Under the pieces are notes generated by a model. The model saw nothing but the letters and a program-made list of their open reading frames with translations. It did no database searches and had not been told where the DNA came from. A stretch of 64,000 bases of DNA from Leptolyngbyaceae cyanobacterium RU_5_1. Its GTDB lineage: Bacteria > Cyanobacteriota > Cyanobacteriia > Leptolyngbyales > Leptolyngbyaceae. Position 1 is the first letter of the stretch; each line of letters opens with the position of its first letter. The position numbers and the translations under genes were made by a program. Shown here piece by piece: positions 57,010-64,000 of the stretch. The stretch covers positions 28,381 to 92,380 of the forward strand of contig JAAUSG010000002.1 of assembly GCA_012034055.1 (NCBI GenBank), given 5' to 3'.

Positions 57010-59331
57010 GTGCAAGAAGACTTCAGGCTGATTGTCGATCTCGTTACAGTGTTGGCAGCGGCAGCCGTAGGGGGACTGCTTGCATCTCTGCTGCGCCAAC
57101 CGATTTTGCTGGGCTATTTATTAGCTGGAATGATTATTGGCCCAACCGGGCTGGGCTTGATTAAGGAAGTGGTTCAAGTTGAAACATTGGCGCAGTTTGG
57201 GGTTGCCTTCTTGCTGTTTGCCCTGGGCGTTGAATTTTCCTTCTCTGAACTCAATAAGGTTAAACGGATTAGCTTGGGAGGCGGCGGGCTACAAATTGCC
57301 CTGACCATTCTGGTGACGACGTTGATATCACTGGGCATGGGGTGGGTGCGATCGCCCGCTCAGGGTGTCTTTTTAGGCGCAATTCTGTCCCTTTCCTCCA
57401 CCGCTGTTGTCCTGAAATGCTTGATGGAGCGGAATGAAACCGCAACGCCTTACGGTCAGGTGATGCTGGGAATATTAGTGGTGCAGGATCTGGCCCTGGG
57501 CTTGATGTTGGCAGTGTTACCCGCCTTGGACAAACCACCCGAGGAGATTGGACTCGCCATTGGTTGGGCATTGCTGCACACCGGGTTGTTTGCCCTGGGA
57601 GCGGTAGCTGTCGGCATTTGGATCGTGCCTCGGTTATTGAGGTTTTTGGCCCGGACTGAAAGTCGGGAGCTATTTCTTCTGGGTGTGGTGGTGCTTTGTC
57701 TGTGCATTGCGCTGCTGACAGAGCACCTGGGGCTTTCGATTGAGATGGGCGCGTTTGTTGCCGGACTGATGATTTCAGAGGTGGAATATTCGGACCAGAC
57801 CCTCACCTATGTGGAGCCGTTGCGGGATATTTTTGCGTCGCTGTTTTTTGCGGCGATCGGGATGCTGATTGACCCCGTATTTTTATGGAACAACCTGGAG
57901 CTAATCCTGGGATTGGTGTCCCTGGTGCTAATTGGTAAGTTTCTGATTGTCACACCGCTGGTCAAGGCATTTCGTTACCCGCTCAAAACAGCACTGATTA
58001 CCGGATTGGGACTGGCGCAAATCGGAGAGTTTTCCTTTGTGCTGGCCAGTGAGGGGCAGGTGTTAGGGTTGGTGTCGCGGCGGGTCTATCTGCTGATTTT
58101 GGGAACGACAGCCGTGACGCTGGTAATCACGCCGTTCATCCTGAAGCTGATTCCGCAACTATTTGCGTGGGCAGAAGCGGTACCCTGGTTGAAATCTATT
58201 TTGGAGGGTAGCGATTTGCCTCTAGAGGTCTCGGAAAATGCCTCCCTTCAACAGCATGTGGTGGTGTGTGGCTACGGACGAGTTGGACGGAATATTGTGC
58301 AACTGCTCCGAGATCATGCTTATCCAGTGCTGGTCATCGATCAGTCGGAGCAGCGGGTGCAAGAGCTGCGAGATGCAAAGATTCCTTATATCTACGGCAA
58401 TGCCGCCAGTCTACATGTACTGGAAAAGGCAGGTGTAAGTACCGCGAAGGGGATGGCGATCGCGCTTCCTGACCCGATGAGTACTCGCCTCTGCTTGAAA
58501 CGCGCTCAGGAACTCACCCCCGACCTGGATATTGTGGTACGAGCAAACCAGGATAAAGATATTGAGCTGCTCTATCAACTCGGAGCGCGGGAAGTTGTGC
58601 AGCCAGAGTTTGAAGCCAGTTTGGAATTGTCGTCGCACTTGCTGACCGGGCTTGGGCTGCCGCTGCCCGTGATTCAACGCGAAGTGCAGCAAATTCGCAA
58701 TTCCCACTATCAGGATCTGCGCCCTGAACGTCCGTCTTACCAGGTGTCACGAGAACTTAAGGCAGCGGCTCAAGAGATGGGTAACAAGTGGTATCCCTTA
58801 CCCGAAGCGTCTCCATTAGCCGGTATGACCCTGGAGGAAACAAATTTACGTCGGCTCACGGGCGTTAGTTTAATGGCAATCCAACGGGCTGACGGGGGGG
58901 AGGTTGACTATCCAGATGCCAAAACCTTACTTCAGGTGGGCGATCGCTTGCTGGTAGTGGGCGAATCTAAAGAGCTGGCAGCATTTCAGGAACTGGCAAA
59001 GGGCGAAGCTGCTGTTCCAACCGAAAACGCCTCCTGCCAGTGGCTATTTGTGCCAGATGACAGTCCCGTGATTGGCAAAACGCTTTCCGAACTGCATATT
59101 CGACGGCAATTTGGCGTGTTAGTGCAGGCGATTCGCCGAGAAGGCAAGTTCATCGGCTTTCCCGATGGAAACAGTGATCTGCAAGCGGGCGATCGCCTCC
59201 TCCTCTGCGGTAACCTCTACTCACTCAATCAGGCCAGTCGTTGGATCGCCCCGATCTCCCAACCCGCCCCCGTTGTTCAGTTTCCAGTCACCACCAAAGT
59301 GGGTGTCACTGAACCGCTGGTAGAACCTTGA
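57010..59331 (+). CDS. KefB-type cation:proton antiporter with RCK domains
   Basis: 773 residues from a GTG start (VQEDFRLIVDLVTVLA). The first ~400 residues are a CPA2 Na+(K+)/H+ exchanger domain with about 12 transmembrane helices; LLGYLLAGMIIGPTGLGLIK, ALGVEFSFSELNKVK and MGAFVAGLMISEVEYS are typical. An RCK/TrkA-N domain follows (HVVVCGYGRVGRNIVQLLRD, a GxGxxG nucleotide site). Two TrkA-C domains end the protein (PLAGMTLEETNLRRLTGVSL and SPVIGKTLSELHIRRQFGVL). It likely exports K+ or Na+ under nucleotide control. Since c-di-AMP often binds RCK_C domains, a link to the riboswitch 6 kb away is possible but unproven. Confidence 0.92.
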   Translation: MQEDFRLIVDLVTVLAAAAVGGLLASLLRQPILLGYLLAGMIIGPTGLGLIKEVVQVETLAQFGVAFLLFALGVEFSFSELNKVKRISLGGGGLQIALTILVTTLISLGMGWVRSPAQGVFLGAILSLSSTAVVLKCLMERNETATPYGQVMLGILVVQDLALGLMLAVLPALDKPPEEIGLAIGWALLHTGLFALGAVAVGIWIVPRLLRFLARTESRELFLLGVVVLCLCIALLTEHLGLSIEMGAFVAGLMISEVEYSDQTLTYVEPLRDIFASLFFAAIGMLIDPVFLWNNLELILGLVSLVLIGKFLIVTPLVKAFRYPLKTALITGLGLAQIGEFSFVLASEGQVLGLVSRRVYLLILGTTAVTLVITPFILKLIPQLFAWAEAVPWLKSILEGSDLPLEVSENASLQQHVVVCGYGRVGRNIVQLLRDHAYPVLVIDQSEQRVQELRDAKIPYIYGNAASLHVLEKAGVSTAKGMAIALPDPMSTRLCLKRAQELTPDLDIVVRANQDKDIELLYQLGAREVVQPEFEASLELSSHLLTGLGLPLPVIQREVQQIRNSHYQDLRPERPSYQVSRELKAAAQEMGNKWYPLPEASPLAGMTLEETNLRRLTGVSLMAIQRADGGEVDYPDAKTLLQVGDRLLVVGESKELAAFQELAKGEAAVPTENASCQWLFVPDDSPVIGKTLSELHIRRQFGVLVQAIRREGKFIGFPDGNSDLQAGDRLLLCGNLYSLNQASRWIAPISQPAPVVQFPVTTKVGVTEPLVEP

Positions 59332-59344
59332 TGAGTTAGGTTTC

Positions 59345-59378
59345 AGGTTTCAGTGGCTCCTTTGACCCACTGAAACCT
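59345..59378 (+). terminator. hairpin after the antiporter gene
   Basis: AGGTTTCAGTGG, a 10-nt loop and CCACTGAAACCT form a perfect 12-bp stem starting 13 nt after the stop codon. No T tract follows, so it may protect the mRNA end rather than terminate on its own. Confidence 0.6.
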
Positions 59379-59521
59379 CAGCAGATTTCTAACAAAGGCC
59401 ATACCCATCGCTATGCTCTCGCGATAGGCTACGGGGGATGGGCACGCAAACTTTGCCCATCCTACTTGGATAATTTATTTCCCAGAAATCTTCTAACACC
59501 TGGACCCTGACCCCTAAATCC

Positions 59522-59737
59522 CTACAGCCTTGGCTTCAAATACACGATCGCCTGCCGCCAAACAATCGTTGCCTGGTCGTACTGATCGGTCAGAGAGATA
59601 CAATGGGGATCTTGCCAACGAATTTTGCCCGCTAACAGGTCGCCCGTAACCAGTTTCAATTCCACTTCTTTTTCGTCTCGAATCAGATTCTGGATCTGGC
59701 GCACACTGGGAAGCCCGGTTTCTAGCTCAACAGTCAT
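59522..59737 (-). CDS. hfq: Hfq, cyanobacterial type
   Basis: 71 residues from the ATG of MTVELETGLPSVRQ with AGAGGGG 9 nt upstream. The Sm1 motif is VELKLVTGDLLAGKIRWQDP and Sm2 reads ATIVWRQAIVYLKP, where the enteric YKHAI is replaced. Cyanobacterial Hfq forms hexamers but binds RNA weakly; in Synechocystis it associates with the pilus motor PilB and is needed for motility. It is divergent from dapF, which is the usual cyanobacterial neighbour. Confidence 0.93.
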   Translation of the reverse strand: MTVELETGLPSVRQIQNLIRDEKEVELKLVTGDLLAGKIRWQDPHCISLTDQYDQATIVWRQAIVYLKPRL

Positions 59738-59830
59738 CACTTTGCCCCTCTAAAAGGATTCAACTCCACGTACAGTGTGAGTATGTAAGGGTTTCCACCT
59801 CACACCTCACACCTTACACCTTACCTATCT

Positions 59831-60832
59831 ATGGCAATCGAATTTACTAAGTATCACGGATTAGGCAACGACTTCATTCTGATTGATAATCGGGCATCAT
59901 TGGAACCGTGTCTTACCCCTGAACAAGCGATCAAGGTGTGCGATCGCCATTTTGGGATCGGTGCAGATGGCGTCATCTTTGCCCTACCGGGACAAGACGA
60001 CACCGACTATACGATGCGAATTTTCAACAGCGATGGTTCAGAGCCAGAAATGTGCGGAAACGGCATTCGCTGCATGGCCCGATTTGTGGCAGAGCTGGAG
60101 AATGGCACGAGACACAAGACGCTGGACACGACGGAGCACGCCGTGGAAAGCAATCAGCAAACAAGAGAACAAGCAAACCAGGAATCAGAGAAAGCCCTCC
60201 AATCCAAAATCCAAAATCGTTCGACTGAGCGCTCACGCCGAAGTCCAAAATCCAAAATCCAAAATCTCCCACCTCCCACCTACCGAATTCACACCTTAGC
60301 TGGGGTAATGACTCCCAAACTAGAAGCGAATGGATTGGTCACCGTGGATATGGGTGAACCGCGTTTGTTGGCCGCCGAAATTCCCACCACGTTGGGCAAA
60401 CCCGATCAGAAGGTTATCGATCATTCTTTAGAGGTTGCTGGACAACCGTGGAAGGTGACTTGTGTCAGCATGGGCAATCCTCACTGCATCACGTTTGTGG
60501 AGGACGTTGCCGCAATTCCCCTGGACGTTCTCGGTCCCCAGTTTGAGTGTCATCCCGCGTTTCCCAAGAAAATCAACACAGAGTTCATTCAGGTGGTGCG
60601 ATCGCACGATTTAAAGATGCGCGTCTGGGAGCGCGGAGCCGGAATAACCCTGGCTTGCGGAACAGGAGCCTGCGCCGCGTTGGTGGCAGCTGTATTGACC
60701 GGACGGAGCGATCGCCACGCCACGATTGAGCTTCCCGGTGGTTCGTTGCAGATTGAATGGGCTGAAGCAAGCAACCGCCTGTATATGACCGGTCCCGCCG
60801 AGAGGGTGTTTTCAGGAACGATGGAACCATGA
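59831..60832 (+). CDS. dapF: diaminopimelate epimerase with a repetitive in-frame insertion
   Basis: 333 residues against about 280 in the family. DapF converts LL- to meso-diaminopimelate for lysine and peptidoglycan. Both catalytic Cys are present: MCGNGIRC (residue ~75) and LACGTGACA near the C-terminus. The start is [20 protein letters not shown]. Between [10 protein letters not shown] and TYRIHTLAG lies an extra ~50 residues (about 96-148). They contain two copies of SKIQN, encoded by TCCAAAATCCAAAATC units like those in spacers. It overlaps the next gene by ATGA. Confidence 0.93.
   Translation: MAIEFTKYHGLGNDFILIDNRASLEPCLTPEQAIKVCDRHFGIGADGVIFALPGQDDTDYTMRIFNSDGSEPEMCGNGIRCMARFVAELENGTRHKTLDTTEHAVESNQQTREQANQESEKALQSKIQNRSTERSRRSPKSKIQNLPPPTYRIHTLAGVMTPKLEANGLVTVDMGEPRLLAAEIPTTLGKPDQKVIDHSLEVAGQPWKVTCVSMGNPHCITFVEDVAAIPLDVLGPQFECHPAFPKKINTEFIQVVRSHDLKMRVWERGAGITLACGTGACAALVAAVLTGRSDRHATIELPGGSLQIEWAEASNRLYMTGPAERVFSGTMEP
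60113..60277 (+). repeat. repetitive insertion inside dapF
   Basis: About 165 bp within dapF contain CCAAAATCCAAAATC twice, separated by GTTCGACTGAGCGCTCACGC. The repeated unit also occurs in the 47171-47205 spacer. The frame stays open through it. Confidence 0.75.
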
Positions 60833-61608
60833 CTGCACCCACGTATCTACCCCCTGTAGACAAGCTACTCACCTACGGCGACTGCCGGAATTTCCGTAAC
60901 TGGCCGAAGTACGTGAAGGAATTGGGGTTGGAAGCGGAGCATATCCCGGAGTTGATTCGCATGGCAACTGACCCAGAGCTGAACTGGGCAGACTCCGACA
61001 GCCTGGACGTGTGGGCACCGATTCATGCCTGGCGATCGCTGGGGCAATTGAAAGCCGAAGCCGCGATCGACCCATTGTTGTCGATCGCCGATGAACTGGA
61101 AGATAGCGACTGGTTCAACGAAGACATCCCAGAAGTCTTCGCCATGATTGGCCCCGCTGCTATTCCATCCGCCAAAACGTTCCTGGCAGATCCATCTCAC
61201 ACTCTCTATGCGCGGGTTGCAGTCGCCGAATGTTGCGTCAAAATTGGTCAAGCCCACCTGGATGCACGGGCAGATTGTGTGGCGGCAATTCAGCAGCAAC
61301 TCGACCAATTTGCGAAAAACTCCCCGGATTTCAACGGTTTCCTGGTCGCTGACTTGCTCGACCTCGAAGCAGTGGAAGCCGCACCCAGCATGGAACGAGC
61401 CTTTGCTGCCAGGCGAGTCGATTTGAGCTTCGTTGGGGACTGGCTAGATGCACAGATTGCTCTGGGTCTGAAAACCCGTGCTCAGGTCTATCGGCTTCGA
61501 CATACGGTGGATGCTGAACAACTGGGTTCAAAAGCCGCCAAACCTGCTCCCCAACCTCAGGGGTTTGGTGCCGCCCCGACCCGTTCAAAAAAGGGCAAGA
61601 AGAAGTAG
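60829..61608 (+). CDS. HEAT-like repeat protein, unknown function
   Basis: 259 residues, starting within the dapF stop (ATGA). The body is alpha-helical with HEAT-like units: [60 protein letters not shown]. The arrangement recalls DUF1186-like proteins, but I am not sure of the family. The C-terminal Pro/Gly/Lys tail ([15 protein letters not shown]) is basic and disordered. Translational coupling to dapF suggests coexpression. Confidence 0.7.
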   Translation: MTAPTYLPPVDKLLTYGDCRNFRNWPKYVKELGLEAEHIPELIRMATDPELNWADSDSLDVWAPIHAWRSLGQLKAEAAIDPLLSIADELEDSDWFNEDIPEVFAMIGPAAIPSAKTFLADPSHTLYARVAVAECCVKIGQAHLDARADCVAAIQQQLDQFAKNSPDFNGFLVADLLDLEAVEAAPSMERAFAARRVDLSFVGDWLDAQIALGLKTRAQVYRLRHTVDAEQLGSKAAKPAPQPQGFGAAPTRSKKGKKK

Positions 61609-61753
61609 TCGAAATGATTTTGGCTGGTATCAGCTTAGAAACTGCGATCGCCCAGATCAAACAAGCCCGCGAGTGAAAAGGGGCCGTTTGCGCCTACTTC
61701 ATACTGCGATTCTCTTGCCCACGCCATGTTGAAGGGCGATCGCGCTTGGCCTT

Positions 61754-61818
61754 AGATCCCCGACTTCTGCATTGATATTGCTTGCATCGCAACTATCGTC
61801 TCAAGAAGTCGGGGATCT
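61754..61818. repeat. AGATCCCCGACTTCTT palindromic repeat, copy d
   Basis: 65 bp, ends AGATCCCCGACTTCTGCA and CTCAAGAAGTCGGGGATCT, in the 285-bp spacer upstream of the NACHT gene. Confidence 0.92.
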
Positions 61819-61893
61819 CAGCATTCCGAATTTGTCTATCCTGATTTTGCCAGGGCGAGTGCGTAAGATGGAGAAAAATCTCCTCGCTGCTGC

Positions 61894-63787
61894 ATGGTTG
61901 CCCCGGCTGACTTCTCTCGCTATCTGCAATCACTGGTGGATGCTTATAGCTTCCAGCAGGATCGCTACACGTTGACCGATTTGCAGGTGGAGATTCGTGT
62001 AGAGACACCAGTGTCACCGGAACAACCGCACGCCAAGGAAGAGGTGAAGATCGAGCGATCGCCCGTGTTGGCAGGACTTCGTAAGTACATGCAGCAGGGG
62101 CATGTGCTACTGGTGGGCAAACCCGGATCGGGAAAGTCAACGGCATTGCAGCGGTTGCGGTGGGAGTTGGCACGGTCCGCACTAAAGGATGAGACGCAGC
62201 CAATTCCGGTGCTGGTGGGGTTGCGGGGGTTGCGAAAGGATTGTGGAATTTTGGAGGCGATCGCCGCTGAACTGCAAAATGGCGATCTGGATCTCGACTT
62301 TGAGGCAACTGAGATTCGACGGTTATTGCTGAAGGGACAGTTGTTTTGCTACTGGATGGGGTGAATGAAATTCCCTCAAATGATTTGGAAACAGATGTTC
62401 AACAATTTCGCGGCAAGTACACCCAAGTTCCGATGATTTTTACGTCGCGGGAGTTGGGGATTGAGCACAAGCTGGAGATGTGTGCGCTGACGGAGCCGCA
62501 GATGCGATCGTTCGTCGAGAAGTATTTGCCGGACTATGCTGATGAATTGCTGCGGCAGTTGCGCGATCGCTTGCGGGAACTGGCAGAAACGCCGCTGTTG
62601 CTGAAGCTATTGTGTGAGATCTACGACCAGCCAGATCCCCGACTTTTTGAAAAAGTCGGGGATCTCCAGAGTAAAGGGGAGCTGTTTCGAGCGGTCGATC
62701 GCAAATACAACACCTGGAAAACGGGCGAAGGGGTAAGAACAACTGAAAAGTTCTGGAAGTGGAATAAGGAACTGTTGGGTGGTTTGGCATTTGCTATGTT
62801 GCAGGCGGATGGCAGCCCGACGGGGAAATGGTTGCAGTGCGATCGCGCGATCGCCGAGCAGATACTGGAACGATTTTTGCGCGATCGCGTCACCGCACCG
62901 GGCGAAAAAGCCAAAGACTGGCTGCAGGATTTGCTCAACCACCATTTGTTGCAAGTCGCGGTGAATCCCAATCAAATTGAGTTTCGCCACCAGTTATTGC
63001 AGGACTACTACGCCGCCGAATATGTCTTGCTACAACTAAAGAACATCAACGATACTCAACTGCAGCGCAACTACCTCAACCTGTTGAAATGGACCGAACC
63101 GCTGGCGATGATGGCGGCACTAATACCGGATGAAATCTACGCAACGCGGCTCGTGAAACAGGCACTGGAAATAGATTGGAAGCTGGGAGCACGATTGGCA
63201 GGAAACGTGCAGCCGAAGTTTCAGAAAAGACCATAGGGTTGGTGAGTGTTTTAGAAGTGCCGAAGTGGTTAAAGATTCAGCTTTGGGTGGAGACGCGATC
63301 GCACCGGGCTATTTCTAACTTACTCACCCTGGTGAAAGATGCTGACTCTTTTGTACGTAGGATGGCGGCAGCGGCATTAGGCGAGATTGGGGCTGTAGAG
63401 GCAATTCCAGTCTTACTCACCTTGGTGGCAGATACTAACTCCTTTGTGCGTGAGAGCACGGTAGAGGCGTTAGGCAAGATTGGCTCTGTGGAAGCGATTC
63501 CAGCCTTACTCAGATTGGTGCAAGATTCTAACTTCGGCGTGCGTGAGAGCGCAGTAAAGGCGTTAGGCGAGACTGGTTCTGTGGAGGCAATTCCAGCGTT
63601 ACTCACCCTGGTGAAACATTCTGACTTTGGTGTGTGTATGCGGGCGGTAGAGGCGTTAGGCAAGATTGGGGCTGTAGAAGCGATTTCAGCCTTACTCACC
63701 CTGATGGCAGATGCTGACTCTCATGGGCGTTGGCGTGTGGTAGAAGCATTAGGCGAGATTGGGTCTGTGGAGATGATTCCACTGTAA
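61894..63787 (+). CDS. NACHT-family NTPase with C-terminal HEAT repeats, two frameshifts, 3' end cut by an IS
   Basis: Three consecutive plus-strand frames form one ~631-residue protein. Adding one T at T4 (62344-62347) joins GQLFLLLDGVNEIPS. Adding one base near 63224 joins KFQEKTIGLVSVLEVPKWLK. The total becomes a multiple of three. The N-terminus (MVAPADFSRYLQSLVDAYSF) is typical of this cyanobacterial group. The NACHT module has Walker A (LLVGKPGSGKSTALQRL), Walker B (LLLDGVNEIP) and helical lid. Five near-identical 31-residue HEAT units follow (DSFVRRMAAAALGEIGAVEA). The protein ends early in a stop given by an IS3 end. NACHT/STAND proteins are often immune sensors, but no antiviral effector is visible. 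Confidence 0.82.
62633..62665. repeat. AGATCCCCGACTT palindrome inside the NACHT coding sequence, copy e
   Basis: 33 bp: AGATCCCCGACTTTTT and its complement AAAAAGTCGGGGATCT, with little loop. It is the short form of the dispersed repeat, translated in frame as DPRLFEKVGDLQ within the NACHT helical region. Confidence 0.9.
63318..63785 (+). repeat. 93-bp tandem repeat array encoding HEAT units
   Basis: Five direct repeats of about 93 bp, each starting near TTACTCACCCTGGTG and including GCGTTAGGCGAGATTGG. They encode 31-residue HEAT units that differ mainly in the first helix. DNA similarity this high suggests recent expansion. Confidence 0.85.
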
Positions 63788-64000
63788 GGCATCCCTAAAA
63801 CTGGACAGAGAGTAGAGAGCAAACTGAGTCCAGATGAGGGAGCAAAAACAGGGCAGCCAAGCAACGCAAATATACTGCCCAATTCAAAGCCAAAGTGGTG
63901 TTAGCAGTAATACGAGGGGAGAAAAGTCCAGCCGACGCTTGTCGGGCATACAAGATTCACAATTCAGTCTTGACACGATGGAAGCGAGAATTTCTCGAAC
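63783..64000 (+). mobile_element. IS3-family insertion sequence, left end and partial orfA
   Basis: The element probably begins TGTAAGGCATCCC at 63783, where the NACHT-HEAT coding is broken. The orfA product starts at ATG 63834 (MREQNRAAKQRKYTAQFKAK after removing one A from an A5 run at 63844-63848). It reads VVLAVIRGEKSPADACRAYK and IHNSVLTRWKREFLE, a typical IS3 helix-turn-helix OrfA. The rest of the element lies outside the window. Confidence 0.82.

Noticed and set aside
63318..63785. CRISPR-like array from regularly spaced repeats
   Set aside because: The 93-bp units are translated in frame as HEAT repeats and have no separate spacers.

Overview
The window comes from a cyanobacterium, most likely a filamentous Leptolyngbya/Oculatella-like lineage (inference). 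Evidence: the octamer GCGATCGC (HIP1) is scattered everywhere. There are cyanobacterium-typical genes (Tab2-family protein, cyanobacterial Hfq, small zinc-ribbon protein, alpha-glucan phosphorylase of the short GlgP class, TPR/Ser-Thr kinase, an ethylene-receptor-like histidine kinase) and several families of short palindromic repeats.

Layout. 0-9.3 kb: tail of a metallophosphoesterase, M48 protease, rpsU, an unknown 429-aa protein, the RelA/SpoT homolog, a small secreted CxxC protein, rimM and an avtA-like aminotransferase. 9.5-12.7 kb: an AT-rich accessory patch with a membrane-anchored pentapeptide-repeat protein and a decayed hicB-hicA module. 12.9-24.7 kb: glgP, two GNATs, tab2-like, FHA protein, coiled-coil protein, selO, a CBS/coiled-coil protein and a TPR pseudokinase. 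25.5-32.4 kb: zinc-ribbon protein, glmU, amidase, then secE-nusG-rplK-rplA-(L10 leader)-rplJ-rplL. 32.5-36.6 kb: an unstable segment with a trypsin-like protease, a CHAT protease fragment, IS21 and IS110 remnants and a SLOG-domain protein. 37-47.8 kb: rplI, dnaB, hsp20, an ethylene-receptor two-component operon, WecG-type glycosyltransferase, bioB, an SDR protein and a rhomboid protease. 48-61.6 kb: S9 peptidase, Nif11-like peptide, a universal-stress-like gene behind a probable c-di-AMP riboswitch, a Ski2-like helicase, Uma2, KefB-type antiporter, hfq and dapF. 61.9-64 kb: a NACHT-HEAT protein cut off by an IS3-family insertion.

Two themes run through the window. (1) At least four families of small palindromic or terminal-inverted-repeat elements occur. 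One copy lies inside a reading frame (NACHT gene), one supplies the rpsU stop codon, and a different repetitive sequence expands dapF in frame. (2) About ten single-base frameshifts were found by reading both sides of adjacent open frames. Most fall in homopolymers or doublets and one is in the essential dnaB. In every case adding or removing one base restores a family-length protein with an exact multiple of three. Residual assembly indels are the simplest explanation, so these genes are described here as whole genes with the break noted.

The most biologically interesting items are the ethylene-receptor-like kinase (all seven ETR1 ethylene-site residues kept) overlapping a receiver-PAS-kinase whose phospho-acceptor His is Tyr; the probable c-di-AMP riboswitch ahead of a Usp-like gene; the TPR pseudokinase; the protease/CHAT pair; and the NACHT-HEAT protein. 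No tRNA, rRNA or CRISPR array was recognised by eye.
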